Assembly: GCA_963813725.1 (NCBI GenBank)
Contig: CAWFAI010000014.1
Coordinates: forward strand, 1-64,000
DNA: 64,000 bases
Reading direction: 5' to 3'
Source: VGBV01 sp963813725
Lineage (GTDB): Bacteria; Actinomycetota; Thermoleophilia; Solirubrobacterales; 70-9
The translations under genes and the position numbers were made by a program. Positions 49,361 to 56,525 of the stretch are shown piece after piece; the first letter of the stretch is position 1; every line of letters begins with the position of its first letter. A model generated the notes under the pieces. It ran no database searches. It had not been told where the DNA came from and saw nothing but the letters and a program-made list of their open reading frames with translations.

Positions 49361-49451
49361 TAGTGCCCGGCCTTCCACCCTTCCGCAGATAAACCGGAGG
49401 GGCTCCCCCTGCCCCCGCTGCGGGTCGCGATCTGAGGTGGGAGTGAGTGGG
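49361..49451 (-). repeat. array spacer copy 2
   Basis: Contains GATAAACCGGAGGG at 49388. Its right part (GCGGGTCGCGATCTGAGGTG) is nearly identical to the spacer at 53735-53769. Confidence 0.65.
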
Positions 49452-49859
49452 CTACTCCGACAGCCCGGCGGCTTCGAGGGCCTCGGACTCGTCGTAGAAC
49501 TCGCGGAAGCGCACGATCATGCCGTTCCGGATGGTGAGCAGCTCGTAGTTGAGCGAGCGGACCTCGGCGCCGCTCATTGCCCCCCTGCCCAGCTCAAGCC
49601 CGACGACCAGCACGTCATCGTCACCACAGTCGACGATCCGCTGGATCTCATACCTGTAGTCATCAAAGCTGTCGAGCCAGCGTTCGAGCGCCTCCCTGAC
49701 TCCCTGGCGGCCCGTGTAGGTCAATCCGTCCTCGCGGGAGGTCCACTCGACCGCGGGATGGCAGAACTCCATAATCCTCGGCATGGCAGTCAACAGCGCC
49801 GCCTTGCTCGTCGCCGGCTCGTAGAAGCGGGCCACGAGCTCGACGTTCTCCTCCGACAT
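49452..49859 (-). CDS. SnoaL-like protein, array unit 3
   Basis: 135 aa, intact: MSEENVELVARFYEPATSK, MEFCHPAVEWTSREDGL, YTGRQGVREALERW, LLTIRNGMIVRFREFYDESEALEAAGLSE. Own promoter at 49869-49874. Confidence 0.9.
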   Translation of the reverse strand: MSEENVELVARFYEPATSKAALLTAMPRIMEFCHPAVEWTSREDGLTYTGRQGVREALERWLDSFDDYRYEIQRIVDCGDDDVLVVGLELGRGAMSGAEVRSLNYELLTIRNGMIVRFREFYDESEALEAAGLSE

Positions 49860-49868
49860 CGCCCACGC

Positions 49869-49874
49869 AGTATC
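49869..49874 (-). promoter_or_regulatory. -10 GATACT of array unit 3
   Basis: GATACT, 9 nt (GCGTGGGCG), ATG. Upstream is the second promoter type, with GGAAGCCGTGGC at about 49901-49912 in place of the GCTTT palindrome. Confidence 0.65.
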
Positions 49875-49899
49875 TCGCCCTGGCCTGCGGGCCGCCGGT

Positions 49900-49975
49900 G
49901 CCACGGCTTCCACAAACACTCAGACTTTCGGGAGGGCCTGGCGCTGCCGCTCATCGTCGTGGAGACCTAACTACT
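49900..49975 (-). repeat. array spacer copy 3 (variant)
   Basis: The GATAAACCGG core is replaced by a diverged stretch. GGAGGGCCTGGCGCTGCCGC and CGTCGTGGAGACCTA are shared with spacer remnants at 59165 and 61130. Confidence 0.5.
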
Positions 49976-49991
49976 GCTCTTCGTCCTAAGC
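49976..49991. repeat. degenerate 16-nt palindrome copy
   Basis: GCTCTTCGTCCTAAGC, with the TCGTCC centre; two stem mismatches. Confidence 0.45.
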
Positions 49992-50020
49992 GGCTGCTGC
50001 TACCTACTCCCCAGCCCAAG

Positions 50021-50338
50021 CTAATCGACGTCCTCGACTGGAAGGCCAGCTTCGTTCCATGCAGCGAAGCCGCCCGCGACCTCTGCCGCCCCCCGGCGCA
50101 AGGTCGCCTTCGAGCGAATGGCGCGTTGGCAGAGGTAGATGGCGCCGGGCCCCTCCGGACTCGCTATGTGCTTGGCGAGCGAGACCGGTCTCGCCCTAGG
50201 TGGGGCTCCGTAGCGGCGACGCTCGATCTCAGTCCTCAGATCGAGGATCTCCGCGAAGCCGAGCTGGACCGCGTTCCACGCAGCCTCGGGCTCAAGAGAT
50301 CGCGCCACTATGTGAGATCCCTCGTTCTCCTCCGACAT
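50021..50338 (-). CDS. rhodanese-like domain protein in an array position
   Basis: 105 aa. After MSEENEG it reads AEILDLRTEIERRRYGAPP (rhodanese CDC25-like strand), GAIYLCQRAIRSKATL with Cys in the active loop (CxxxxRS), and AAEVAGGFAAWNEAGLPVE, the typical C-terminal helix. Single-domain rhodaneses carry sulfane sulfur. The start is the array module (TAG-GCA-ATG-TCGGAGGAGAAC), 3 nt after unit 4, so it is translated with that unit. The first six codons come from the SnoaL-type module and the rest is unrelated. Confidence 0.82.
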   Translation of the reverse strand: MSEENEGSHIVARSLEPEAAWNAVQLGFAEILDLRTEIERRRYGAPPRARPVSLAKHIASPEGPGAIYLCQRAIRSKATLRRGAAEVAGGFAAWNEAGLPVEDVD

Positions 50339-50341
50339 TGC

Positions 50342-50743
50342 CTACTCCGCCAAACCGGCGGCTTCGCGGGCTTCCTCCGCATCGAGATACCACTGGTAAC
50401 GCTGGATCTGGTTGCCGGCCAGCGTTACCACCGAGCCGAAGGTCTGGGGTCCGAAAGCCGCGTCACTCGTACGGCCCACGCCAGAGAAGGTGCCGGTAAC
50501 GAGCACGCGATCATCAACGTCGACCATCTCGCTGATGTCGAAGCGAAGCTCAGCGAAGGAATCTCGAAGTGCCGTGAGCGCGATCCGTACCCCGCTCAGG
50601 CCGCGCCGCGTACCCGGCTCCATCGCGTAGTCAGGGTTCACCCACTCCCCGTCAGGCCGGACGTATCCAAGGGCTCCTTCGATATCGCCCCGGGCAACCG
50701 CGTCGAACAGATTCTGCACAACCTCGACGTTCTTCTCCGACAT
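50342..50743 (-). CDS. SnoaL-like protein, array unit 4
   Basis: 133 aa, intact: MSEKNVEVVQNLFDAVARGD, GYVRPDGEWVNPDYAMEPG, RRGLSGVRIALTAL, and an ending that reads YLDAEEAREAAGLAE. First gene of a two-gene operon with the rhodanese. Confidence 0.88.
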   Translation of the reverse strand: MSEKNVEVVQNLFDAVARGDIEGALGYVRPDGEWVNPDYAMEPGTRRGLSGVRIALTALRDSFAELRFDISEMVDVDDRVLVTGTFSGVGRTSDAAFGPQTFGSVVTLAGNQIQRYQWYLDAEEAREAAGLAE

Positions 50744-50752
50744 CGCCCGCGC

Positions 50753-50758
50753 AGTATC
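50753..50758 (-). promoter_or_regulatory. -10 GATACT of array unit 4
   Basis: GATACT, 9 nt (GCGCGGGCG), ATG. The palindrome 50772-50789 ends 13 nt upstream, the same distance as in unit 2. Confidence 0.68.
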
Positions 50759-50771
50759 TCGCGGACTGTTG

Positions 50772-50789
50772 CGCTTTCCATGCAAAGCG
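50772..50789. repeat. 16-nt palindrome copy, with a second half-copy beside it
   Basis: CGCTTTCCATGCAAAGCG is perfect. CTTTTCGTCCAAAGCAG (50792-50808) next to it is a truncated copy with the other centre (TCGTCC). Confidence 0.65.
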
Positions 50790-50951
50790 GTCCTTTTCGT
50801 CCAAAGCAGCCCTTTTCAGTTGATGACCGGCCGTTGCCTTTGCAGCTGCATTCACGCGGAACGAGCAGCGAATCTCGATGCGGGACATCGTCCGCTGCTG
50901 GACCCGGGCCGGCACCACTCCTCGATCACGCCGCCCTAGGCGCGTCGCTAC

Positions 50952-51752
50952 TCAGCCGTCGAGCCTGCCCCAGCATTGGATCAGGGTGAATGTCGTGCCC
51001 CATCTGCCCGGCTCGGCCAACTCGGTCTCGGCCTCGCGGCGCAGCGAGGCGAGCTCGTCCTCGCTCAAAGTCTCAAGCAGCCGCGACTCCAGCGCGACGC
51101 TGAACTGAAGCGGCAGACGCAGATACGGGTGGCCTGGTTTGAGCGCGACGACCTGCGCGTCTATCTCTGGCTCCTCAATACCGACCTCCCCGAGCAGCTC
51201 CGGAAGTTCGCGGCCCGCTTCGCCGCCCAGCGTGGCAAAGATCACGGAGAGCGATCGGATCAATCGCTCGGCCGCGGGGGCAGGGGGGTTGAAGTGCCAC
51301 GAGCCCAGGTCCCACTCCTCCAGGACCAGTGAGCCACCGGGTCTGACCAAGCGCCCGTACCAGGCCACCTGCTCACGGCCGCGTCCGAGTGGAGCGATCA
51401 CGTAGCGGGCATGGACGAGATCGAAGGATTGCGGCTCCAGCTTGCTCTCGAAGAGATCATCGATGACGAGCTCTACGTTGGAGATTCCTTCTGCCTCCAG
51501 AAATGAACGAGCGGCGTTGAGCAAGCTCTCGTCTATGTCGGTGCCGAGAATCCGGCCGGACGGGCCGACCCACTCGCTGAGGATTCGAAGCCAGCCCAGG
51601 GCTCCGCAGCCGACGTCCAGGGCGTGTCGGCCGGATCCGTCGCCGAGCCTCGAGAGGACCTGCCGCCCGGCGGGCTCCCACACGCGCGACTGCAGCTGCA
51701 GGCGCTGCAACTCCGAGGGCTGGTTGGCGAGCAGGTAGTCCTCCTGCGACAT
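50952..51752 (-). CDS. class I SAM-dependent methyltransferase with array-type start
   Basis: 266 aa: HALDVGCGALGWLRIL (SAM loop), ILGTDIDESLLNAARSFL, IDDLFESKLEPQSFDLVHAR and GGSLVLEEWDLGSW. The start MSQEDYLLANQP follows GATAAT by 7 nt and resembles the array module (ATG-TCGCAGGAGGAC). Substrate unknown. Embedded between SnoaL-like units 4 and 5. Confidence 0.85.
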   Translation of the reverse strand: MSQEDYLLANQPSELQRLQLQSRVWEPAGRQVLSRLGDGSGRHALDVGCGALGWLRILSEWVGPSGRILGTDIDESLLNAARSFLEAEGISNVELVIDDLFESKLEPQSFDLVHARYVIAPLGRGREQVAWYGRLVRPGGSLVLEEWDLGSWHFNPPAPAAERLIRSLSVIFATLGGEAGRELPELLGEVGIEEPEIDAQVVALKPGHPYLRLPLQFSVALESRLLETLSEDELASLRREAETELAEPGRWGTTFTLIQCWGRLDG

Positions 51753-51759
51753 CGCCAGC

Positions 51760-51765
51760 ATTATC
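51760..51765 (-). promoter_or_regulatory. -10 GATAAT of the embedded methyltransferase
   Basis: GATAAT, 7 nt (GCTGGCG), ATG. An inverted repeat TTTTCGC...GCGAAAA lies at about 51790-51816, in place of the usual palindrome. Confidence 0.55.
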
Positions 51766-51838
51766 TCCCTCTCCGTTAACTGGACGCCCGTTTTCGCTCC
51801 TGCATTGCGCGAAAAGGGGGAGCCCAACCCAGACCGCC

Positions 51839-51854
51839 GCTTTCCAGCAAAAGC
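51839..51854. repeat. degenerate 16-nt palindrome copy
   Basis: GCTTTCCAGCAAAAGC, about 75 nt upstream of the methyltransferase promoter. Confidence 0.5.
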
Positions 51855-51941
51855 AGGAGTGCCCGGCCTTCCACCCTTCCCCAGATAAACCGGAGGGGCT
51901 CCCGTCGCCCGTCATCGAGGTCGCGGCTGAAGCGGGCAGCG
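51855..51941 (-). repeat. array spacer copy 4
   Basis: CCCGGCCTTCCACCC and GATAAACCGGAGGG (51884) as in copies 1 and 2. Confidence 0.65.
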
Positions 51942-52328
51942 CTACTCCGACAGCCCGGCGGCTTCGAGGGCTTCCTCCCTGTTTCGGAAGGCCTGCTCTC
52001 GCACCACCCGCTCACCCTTGAACGTGAACACGAAGGCGAACCGATCATCCAGAGCGATCTGGCTGGCGGGACCGGACCCCACCATTTGAGCGACCGCCAC
52101 CACCTTGTCCCCGGCATCGATCAGCTCCACGGGGACGACGTCGTAGCCGGCCAGGGTCTTTTGGTTCTCCTCGTAGATCAGGCGTATGGCCTCGTTGCCA
52201 TGGTGGGTTCCCAGGAGCAGCGTCTCGAACACCGCCTCCGGGTCGTAGAGCTCGACCAGGGCATCAACGTCGCCGCGGTTGTGCGCCGCGAACCCTGCCT
52301 TGACCCTCTCCACGTTCTCCTGCGACAT
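51942..52328 (-). CDS. SnoaL-like protein, array unit 5
   Basis: 128 aa, intact: MSQENVERVKAGFAAHNRGD, LYDPEAVFETLLLG, NEAIRLIYEENQKTL, FTFKGERVVREQAFRNREEALEAAGLSE. The open frame extends upstream through the spacer, but the module ATG at 52328 is the start. Confidence 0.9.
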   Translation of the reverse strand: MSQENVERVKAGFAAHNRGDVDALVELYDPEAVFETLLLGTHHGNEAIRLIYEENQKTLAGYDVVPVELIDAGDKVVAVAQMVGSGPASQIALDDRFAFVFTFKGERVVREQAFRNREEALEAAGLSE

Positions 52329-52337
52329 CGCCCACGC

Positions 52338-52343
52338 AGTATC
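52338..52343 (-). promoter_or_regulatory. -10 GATACT of array unit 5
   Basis: GATACT, 9 nt (GCGTGGGCG), ATG. GGAAGCCGTGGC-type sequence lies upstream. Confidence 0.65.
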
Positions 52344-52367
52344 CCGCCTGCCGTGCGGACCGCAGCG

Positions 52368-52440
52368 CCACGGCTTCCCACCCTTTCGCAGATAAACCGG
52401 AGGGCCTGGCCCTGCCGCTGATCGAGGTTCCGATTGTCTA
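52368..52440 (-). repeat. array spacer copy 5
   Basis: Contains GATAAACCGGAGGG (52391-52404). Confidence 0.6.
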
Positions 52441-52448
52441 GGAGCGCC

Positions 52449-52464
52449 GCTTTTCGTCCCAAGC
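52449..52464. repeat. 16-nt palindrome copy
   Basis: GCTTTTCGTCCCAAGC, TCGTCC centre, one mismatch. Confidence 0.5.
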
Positions 52465-52510
52465 AGTCCCGATTGACTGTCTTGCCATGCCCCCCTTAAT
52501 GCCGGACACC

Positions 52511-52571
52511 GTTGGATAGAGCGTCGGTCTACGAAACCGAAGGTCACTGGTTCGAGTCCAGTCGGGCGCGC
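52511..52571 (+). other. 3' portion of tRNA-Arg (ACG): remnant or attachment site
   Basis: From the D-loop on, the sequence is a good tRNA: GTTGGATA-GAGC, anticodon stem-loop TCGGT-CTACGAA-ACCGA (anticodon ACG), T-arm ACTGG-TTCGAGT-CCAGT, and the acceptor 3' strand CGGGCGC. The 5' acceptor and D-stem strands that should read GCGCCCG..GCTC are absent. Such 3' fragments are typical of integration at tRNA genes. No integrase is visible nearby. Confidence 0.65.
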
Positions 52572-52594
52572 TTCAGGGAAGGGCGGACGCGCGC

Positions 52595-52622
52595 GCAATT
52601 TCAACGTTCTCCTCCGACGCAA
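52595..52622 (-). pseudogene. decayed SnoaL start module next to the tRNA remnant
   Basis: On the minus strand TCGGAGGAGAACGTTGAAATT encodes SEENVEI, but the ATG has become GCG and the frame soon ends. Confidence 0.45.
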
Positions 52623-52699
52623 TCACCGAAGGAGAAGCGACGTGTGATTTGCTTGGCCGGATGCACGCGCAGACGGTCAATTGGAGTCGCTGACGAGCG

Positions 52700-53173
52700 A
52701 TGGCGTCGATACGGGCCGCCACCGCGCAGGATGCCGACACGTGCGTGGCGATCGTCGTTGGCCTGGACGACTTCTTTACCGATGACGTGCCCGAGAAGGT
52801 GCGAAGCGACCTGCGGGACCACGGTGGCTGGGTCATCGACGACGCAGGCGGCGTCATCGGCTTCGCCATCGTGCGGCGCCGCGGCATGTGCGCGGCGGAG
52901 ATCCTGTGGATCGCGGTCGCCGCCGATCGCCGAGGAGCAGGCCTCGGCACCCGGCTCGTCAACCACATCTTGGACGAGTTGAGCGCTGACGGCGTGCAGA
53001 TCGTCGAAGTCAAGACGCTCGATCCGTCCGCCGACTATGCCCCCTACGAAGCGACCCGTGCCTTCTGGCTCGCTTGCGGGTTCATTCAGCTCGACACCAT
53101 CGACCCGCTTCCCGACTGGCCGCCGGGCAATCCGGCGGCGATCCTCGCCGTCGCGCTCGCCCCGACGCGGTAG
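52700..53173 (+). CDS. GNAT-family N-acetyltransferase
   Basis: 157 aa: IRAATAQDADTCVAIV at the N-terminus, GGVIGFAIVRRRG, motif A IAVAADRRGAGLGTRLVNHIL, and YEATRAFWLACGFIQLD. Plus strand, opposite to the array. Its 3' end abuts spacer copy 6. Confidence 0.88.
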   Translation: MASIRAATAQDADTCVAIVVGLDDFFTDDVPEKVRSDLRDHGGWVIDDAGGVIGFAIVRRRGMCAAEILWIAVAADRRGAGLGTRLVNHILDELSADGVQIVEVKTLDPSADYAPYEATRAFWLACGFIQLDTIDPLPDWPPGNPAAILAVALAPTR

Positions 53174-53253
53174 TGCCCGGCCTTCCACCCATTCACAGAT
53201 AAACCGGAGGGACTCGCTCTGCCGGTGATCGAGGTCGCGGCGTGACCGCGCAG
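53172..53253 (-). repeat. array spacer copy 6
   Basis: TAGTGCCCGGCCTTCCACCC and GATAAACCGGAGGG (53198), followed by the same GGTGATCGAGGTCGCGGCG flank as copy 1. Confidence 0.65.
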
Positions 53254-53651
53254 CTACTTCGACAGCCCGGCGGCTTCGAGGGCCTCGGCCATCGTCCAGC
53301 CGAATACGCCCGCCTGATCTTTCGCTCGCTGAAGAAGAGGACAACGGCCATGGGTGTCTCAAAGGGGATGCCGGTGTCCTCTCCAACGGTCACGTAGCGA
53401 AACCGAGCAAGCACCCGGTCTTCCACATCCCGAATCTCGTCAACCTCGATCCGCGCCTCGGCCCAGGTATCCCGCAGACGTTGGGCCTGACGCTTCCAGG
53501 CTTCGAGGCCCTGCTCGACGTCTCCCTCGGGCCAACCCTTTGGGGCAACTACGACCACCTCGGGATCCCAGCCCTCTGCCCACCGGTCCAGATTTCCGTC
53601 GTTCCACGCGTCCCACTGATCCAAAACGATCTCGACGTTCTCCTGCGACAT
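53254..53651 (-). pseudogene. SnoaL-like protein, array unit 6, frameshift near the C-terminus
   Basis: MSQENVEIVLDQWDAWNDGN and WDPEVVVVAPKGWPEGD are open to VLFFSERKIRR. Then a shift near 53310 puts the EALEAAGLSK end in another frame, with TAG at 53254-53256. One indel would restore a 132-aa protein, so it may be a sequencing error. Confidence 0.75.
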
Positions 53652-53660
53652 CGCCCGCGC

Positions 53661-53666
53661 AGTATC
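53661..53666 (-). promoter_or_regulatory. -10 GATACT of array unit 6
   Basis: GATACT, 9 nt (GCGCGGGCG), ATG. Confidence 0.62.
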
Positions 53667-53689
53667 GCGCCATGCCTGCGGCAGCGCGC

Positions 53690-53769
53690 CACGGCTTCCA
53701 CCCTTCCGCGATAACCGGAGGGCTTCCCGCCCCGCTGCGGGTCGCGATCTGAAGGTGGGAGTGAGTGGG
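53690..53769 (-). repeat. array spacer copy 7
   Basis: The GATAACCGGAGGG core lacks one A. The right half is nearly identical to copy 2 (49405-49451). Confidence 0.6.
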
Positions 53770-54180
53770 CTACTCCGACAGCCCGGCGGCTTCGAGGGCC
53801 TCTTCTCGCGTCCAGTACTCGCGGGCCCGTGCGATCTTCCCGTCGCGAATCGTGTTGACGCCGGCGAAGCTCAGCGTCAGCTCCGCCTCGGCGCTGGTCC
53901 CCTTCGGACGTCCGCTGGCGCGCATGACCACGATAACCGTGTCATCTCCCGCATCGATGACCTCAACCGGCTCGACTCTCACATCATCGAACTTCTCGAC
54001 CCAGTCCTCCATGTAAGCGCGCAGTGCGTCCTTGCCATGAATCGGGCCAGGGTCATCGATTGCACCTTCAACCGCCTGGTAGTCGACATCGTCCGTGAAG
54101 TATTCGAGCCACCCGTCAACCCCGTCGCGAGCAAACGCATCGGCGGCAGCTTGAACAACTCCGACGTTCTCCTTCGACAT
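53770..54180 (-). CDS. SnoaL-like protein, array unit 7
   Basis: 136 aa, intact: MSKENVGVVQAAADAFARDG, YFTDDVDYQAVEGAIDDPG, IHGKDALRAYMEDW, VNTIRDGKIARAREYWTREEALEAAGLSE. Confidence 0.9.
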   Translation of the reverse strand: MSKENVGVVQAAADAFARDGVDGWLEYFTDDVDYQAVEGAIDDPGPIHGKDALRAYMEDWVEKFDDVRVEPVEVIDAGDDTVIVVMRASGRPKGTSAEAELTLSFAGVNTIRDGKIARAREYWTREEALEAAGLSE

Positions 54181-54189
54181 CGCCCACGC

Positions 54190-54195
54190 AGTATC
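54190..54195 (-). promoter_or_regulatory. -10 GATACT of array unit 7
   Basis: GATACT, 9 nt (GCGTGGGCG), ATG. Confidence 0.65.
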
Positions 54196-54301
54196 TCGCC
54201 CTGGCCTGCGCACCGTAGCGCCACGCTTTCCAGGAGTGTGGTCCATTTTCCTTAGTGTCTCGCGCTGCCGCCCACTGGTGGTTGAGATCTCGAGCTACTA
54301 G

Positions 54302-54421
54302 GTGCTGGTCAGCGTGGTGTGGCTTTGGCCCGTGCTTTTCTTCGCGCTTGCGGCCATTACCCGCCGGATCGCGGGGGTGTATCACCCGGCAAACGACGAC
54401 GATCGGAGGCGGTGGCGATGA
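54302..54421 (+). CDS. 39-aa membrane peptide before the baseplate gene
   Basis: GTG start, one helix (VVWLWPVLFFALAAI), then RRIAGVYHPANDDDRRR. Its TGA overlaps the ATG of the next gene (ATGA), which supports translation. Unknown family. Confidence 0.5.
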   Translation: MLVSVVWLWPVLFFALAAITRRIAGVYHPANDDDRRRWR

Positions 54422-55192
54422 GAAAGCTGTTCGGGAAGTACCGCGGACGTGTCGAGGACATCGCCGATCCGCATGGCTCGGGCGCATGCAGGTCAGCAGC
54501 CGGCCGCACTGGGAGCCGCGGCTCGTGCGTGGGCGATGCCTGCGTGCCTACGCGGAGCTGGGGTCGGGCTCTCGATGTTGCTGCCGTCGGAGCGGACGTT
54601 TGGGTGGAGTTCGAAGAGGGAGACGCGAGACGTCCGATCTGGACCGGCTTCTTCTGGGACACGCCGGTGGCACCGCCGCCGGCTGCCGACGATGTGATCC
54701 TCACCACAGGGAGGGCACCGGCTCGTGCTCAGCTATTCGCGGAACGAGGTCTCGGTGAGCACCCGGCGGCTCGACGTGAAACTCGACGCGACGGCCGTCG
54801 AGGTCAGCTCGAGCTCGACATCCGGTGACGGCGCACGGTCGAGTCAGGCCGGAAGGATCGAGCTCAAGGCAGGATGGTTGAGGAAGCGGCGTCGTGAAGT
54901 GCGACACCTAATGGCCACCAGCGTCATCGCATCCTCGTATACCCGGCGCGGGGAACATCTGGTAGAGGCGGCACAACGGGAGAGTCCGTGGCACGAGCCA
55001 ATCTGCGCTCGGGCCGACGACGCGGATCCGCTAGCTGGTCCGTGGCGCGCCGGAAGCCACCGTGTTCCCACCACGAGACTGGGCGAGGTCATGACCGACT
55101 ACGCGCGGGACGGCTGCGCCTCGCTCAGACGGGCGACCCGCGCCGACCTGCTCGCGCGTACCACGCTATCGACCCGCCTGGCTGAGGGTTGA
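54418..55192 (+). pseudogene. phage-tail/contractile-injection baseplate protein (gpV/VgrG-like), frameshifted
   Basis: The three frames together give MRKLFGKYRGRVEDIADPHG, GRMQVSS, ARAWAMPACL, then GADVWVEFEEGDARRPIWTGFFWDTPVAPP and TGLVLSYSRNEVSVSTRRLDVKLDATAVEVSS. This matches the OB-fold and beta-spike start of baseplate assembly protein V in extracellular contractile injection systems. At least three indels occur. The final MTDYARDG may begin a gp25-like neighbour that is cut short. No other tail genes (sheath, tube, gpJ) lie in the window. Confidence 0.65.
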
Positions 55193-55239
55193 GGTTTCCG
55201 GCCGCTAGGCGCTGCTCGGCACGATCTGTCTTAACTCCT

Positions 55240-55255
55240 GCTTTTCGTCCAAAGC
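55240..55255. repeat. 16-nt palindrome copy right after a stop codon
   Basis: GCTTTTCGTCCAAAGC; on the minus strand it follows the TAG of unit 8 after 2 nt (GGACGA centre). Confidence 0.6.
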
Positions 55256-55257
55256 GG

Positions 55258-55682
55258 CTACTCCGACAGGCCGGCGGCTTCGACGGCTGCTCTCGGTTCG
55301 TGAAGTTCTGCGTGCGTACGATCTTTTCGCTGCGGATCGTGTACAGGCCGGACCATGTCGCGTCCACGTCAACGCCGTGGCTTCGCCCTGCCACGCGGTA
55401 AACCGCGGCTACCTGGTCGCCGGCGTCGATGAACTCACGGGGCTCAAAGCGAACCTCCTCCCAGATCGAGAGGAAGTCGGTGAAGAACCGTCGCATCCCC
55501 TCGTAGCCCCGGTAAGTGTCGAGGGCCATCAGAGATTGTCCGGCGGGAAGCAACTCGAACTCCGGATCGAAGAACTCCGCCAAGGCACTATCGCTCAGGC
55601 GCCGCTCCACCTCCTCAGCGCGGATCGGAGTCGCGAGCTGGGTGAGCGCGCGCCGCACGAGCTCGACGTTCTCCTGCGACAT
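55258..55682 (-). pseudogene. SnoaL-like protein, array unit 8, frameshift at the C-terminus
   Basis: MSQENVELVRRALTQL, FFDPEFELLPAGQSL, YRGYEGMRRFFTDF, IRSEKIVRTQNFTNREQ are open. One indel near 55290 separates the EAAGLSE end. Starts 3 nt after unit 9 (TAG-GCG-ATG). Confidence 0.75.
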
Positions 55683-55685
55683 CGC

Positions 55686-56116
55686 CTACTCCTCAATCTC
55701 GGCGGCTTCGAGGGCCTCCGCTCTGGTTACGAACTCCTGAAGGCGCACGATCAGTCCCTCGCGAAACCAGTACACGTGGGTCGCGTCGAGCTCGGTCGAG
55801 ACGTCGCTACCCCGCCCGACGGCCACGATCTTTGCCTTCACGACGACCGCGTGGCCGAGATCGACGAACTCCAACGCCTCCCAGCGGATTTCCGCCCACA
55901 CCTCCAGGGTTTGCGCCATATTTCTTTATTCCGCTGGGCCTCGATATGCCTTCGCGTCGGGTAGGTCGGAGCGCTCATTAGCGCTCAACCTTCGGATCGA
56001 GTCTGTTCCACAAGTTAGCCCAGCGCTCCGGGGTTTGTTGAACTCCACCGGTCCAGCCCGATCGAGTTCATGACCTCCAACCCCCGCCGCACGATTTCCA
56101 CGTCCTCCTCCGACAT
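55686..56116 (-). pseudogene. SnoaL-like protein, array unit 9, multiply frameshifted
   Basis: The start frame MSEEDVEIVRRGLEVMNSIG stops after 33 codons. LWNRLDPKVE and APTYPD pieces lie in other frames, and the last 77 codons (MAQTLEVWAEIRWEALEF to EALEAAEIEE) are open. The true gene runs across all of them. Confidence 0.65.
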
Positions 56117-56119
56117 CGC

Positions 56120-56522
56120 CTACTCCTGAAGCCCGGCGGCTTCGAGGTCTGTTCCCCTATCCCAAAAAGCCTGCCAGTGCACGACCTTGCCGTTCCTCAC
56201 CGTGAAGATCGTGCCAGCGGGGTGGGCGACTTCGATCCCGTCTCTTCCTCGAAAGCGCTCGACGCTGAGCAGGAGAACCTGCTCTGCGCTCAGTGCTCGG
56301 ATCTCCTCCGGGTCCGACCGATGGTGCTCCCATGCCTCATCAAATGCAGCGAAGAACTTCACGGTTGCCTCCCGTCCACGTGCGACCCGCGGACCAGGCT
56401 GTTCCGGCGGTTCATGGAACTCGATCGTCCTCGGCGAAGAACTCCGAGCCTGCGGCTTCGATGCCTTGCTCGTTGAACTTGTTGATCAGTCGGTCGACAA
56501 TCTCAACGTTCTCCTCCGACAT
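56120..56522 (-). pseudogene. SnoaL-like protein, array unit 10, frameshift after 36 codons
   Basis: MSEENVEIVDRLINKFNEQG to FFAEDDRVP, stop; then the other frame gives IEFHEPPEQPGPRVARG, KFFAAFDEAWEHHRSD and FTVRNGKVVHWQAFWDRGTDLEAAGLQE. One indel would restore 133 aa. 3-nt junctions on both sides. Confidence 0.72.
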
Positions 56523-56525
56523 CGC

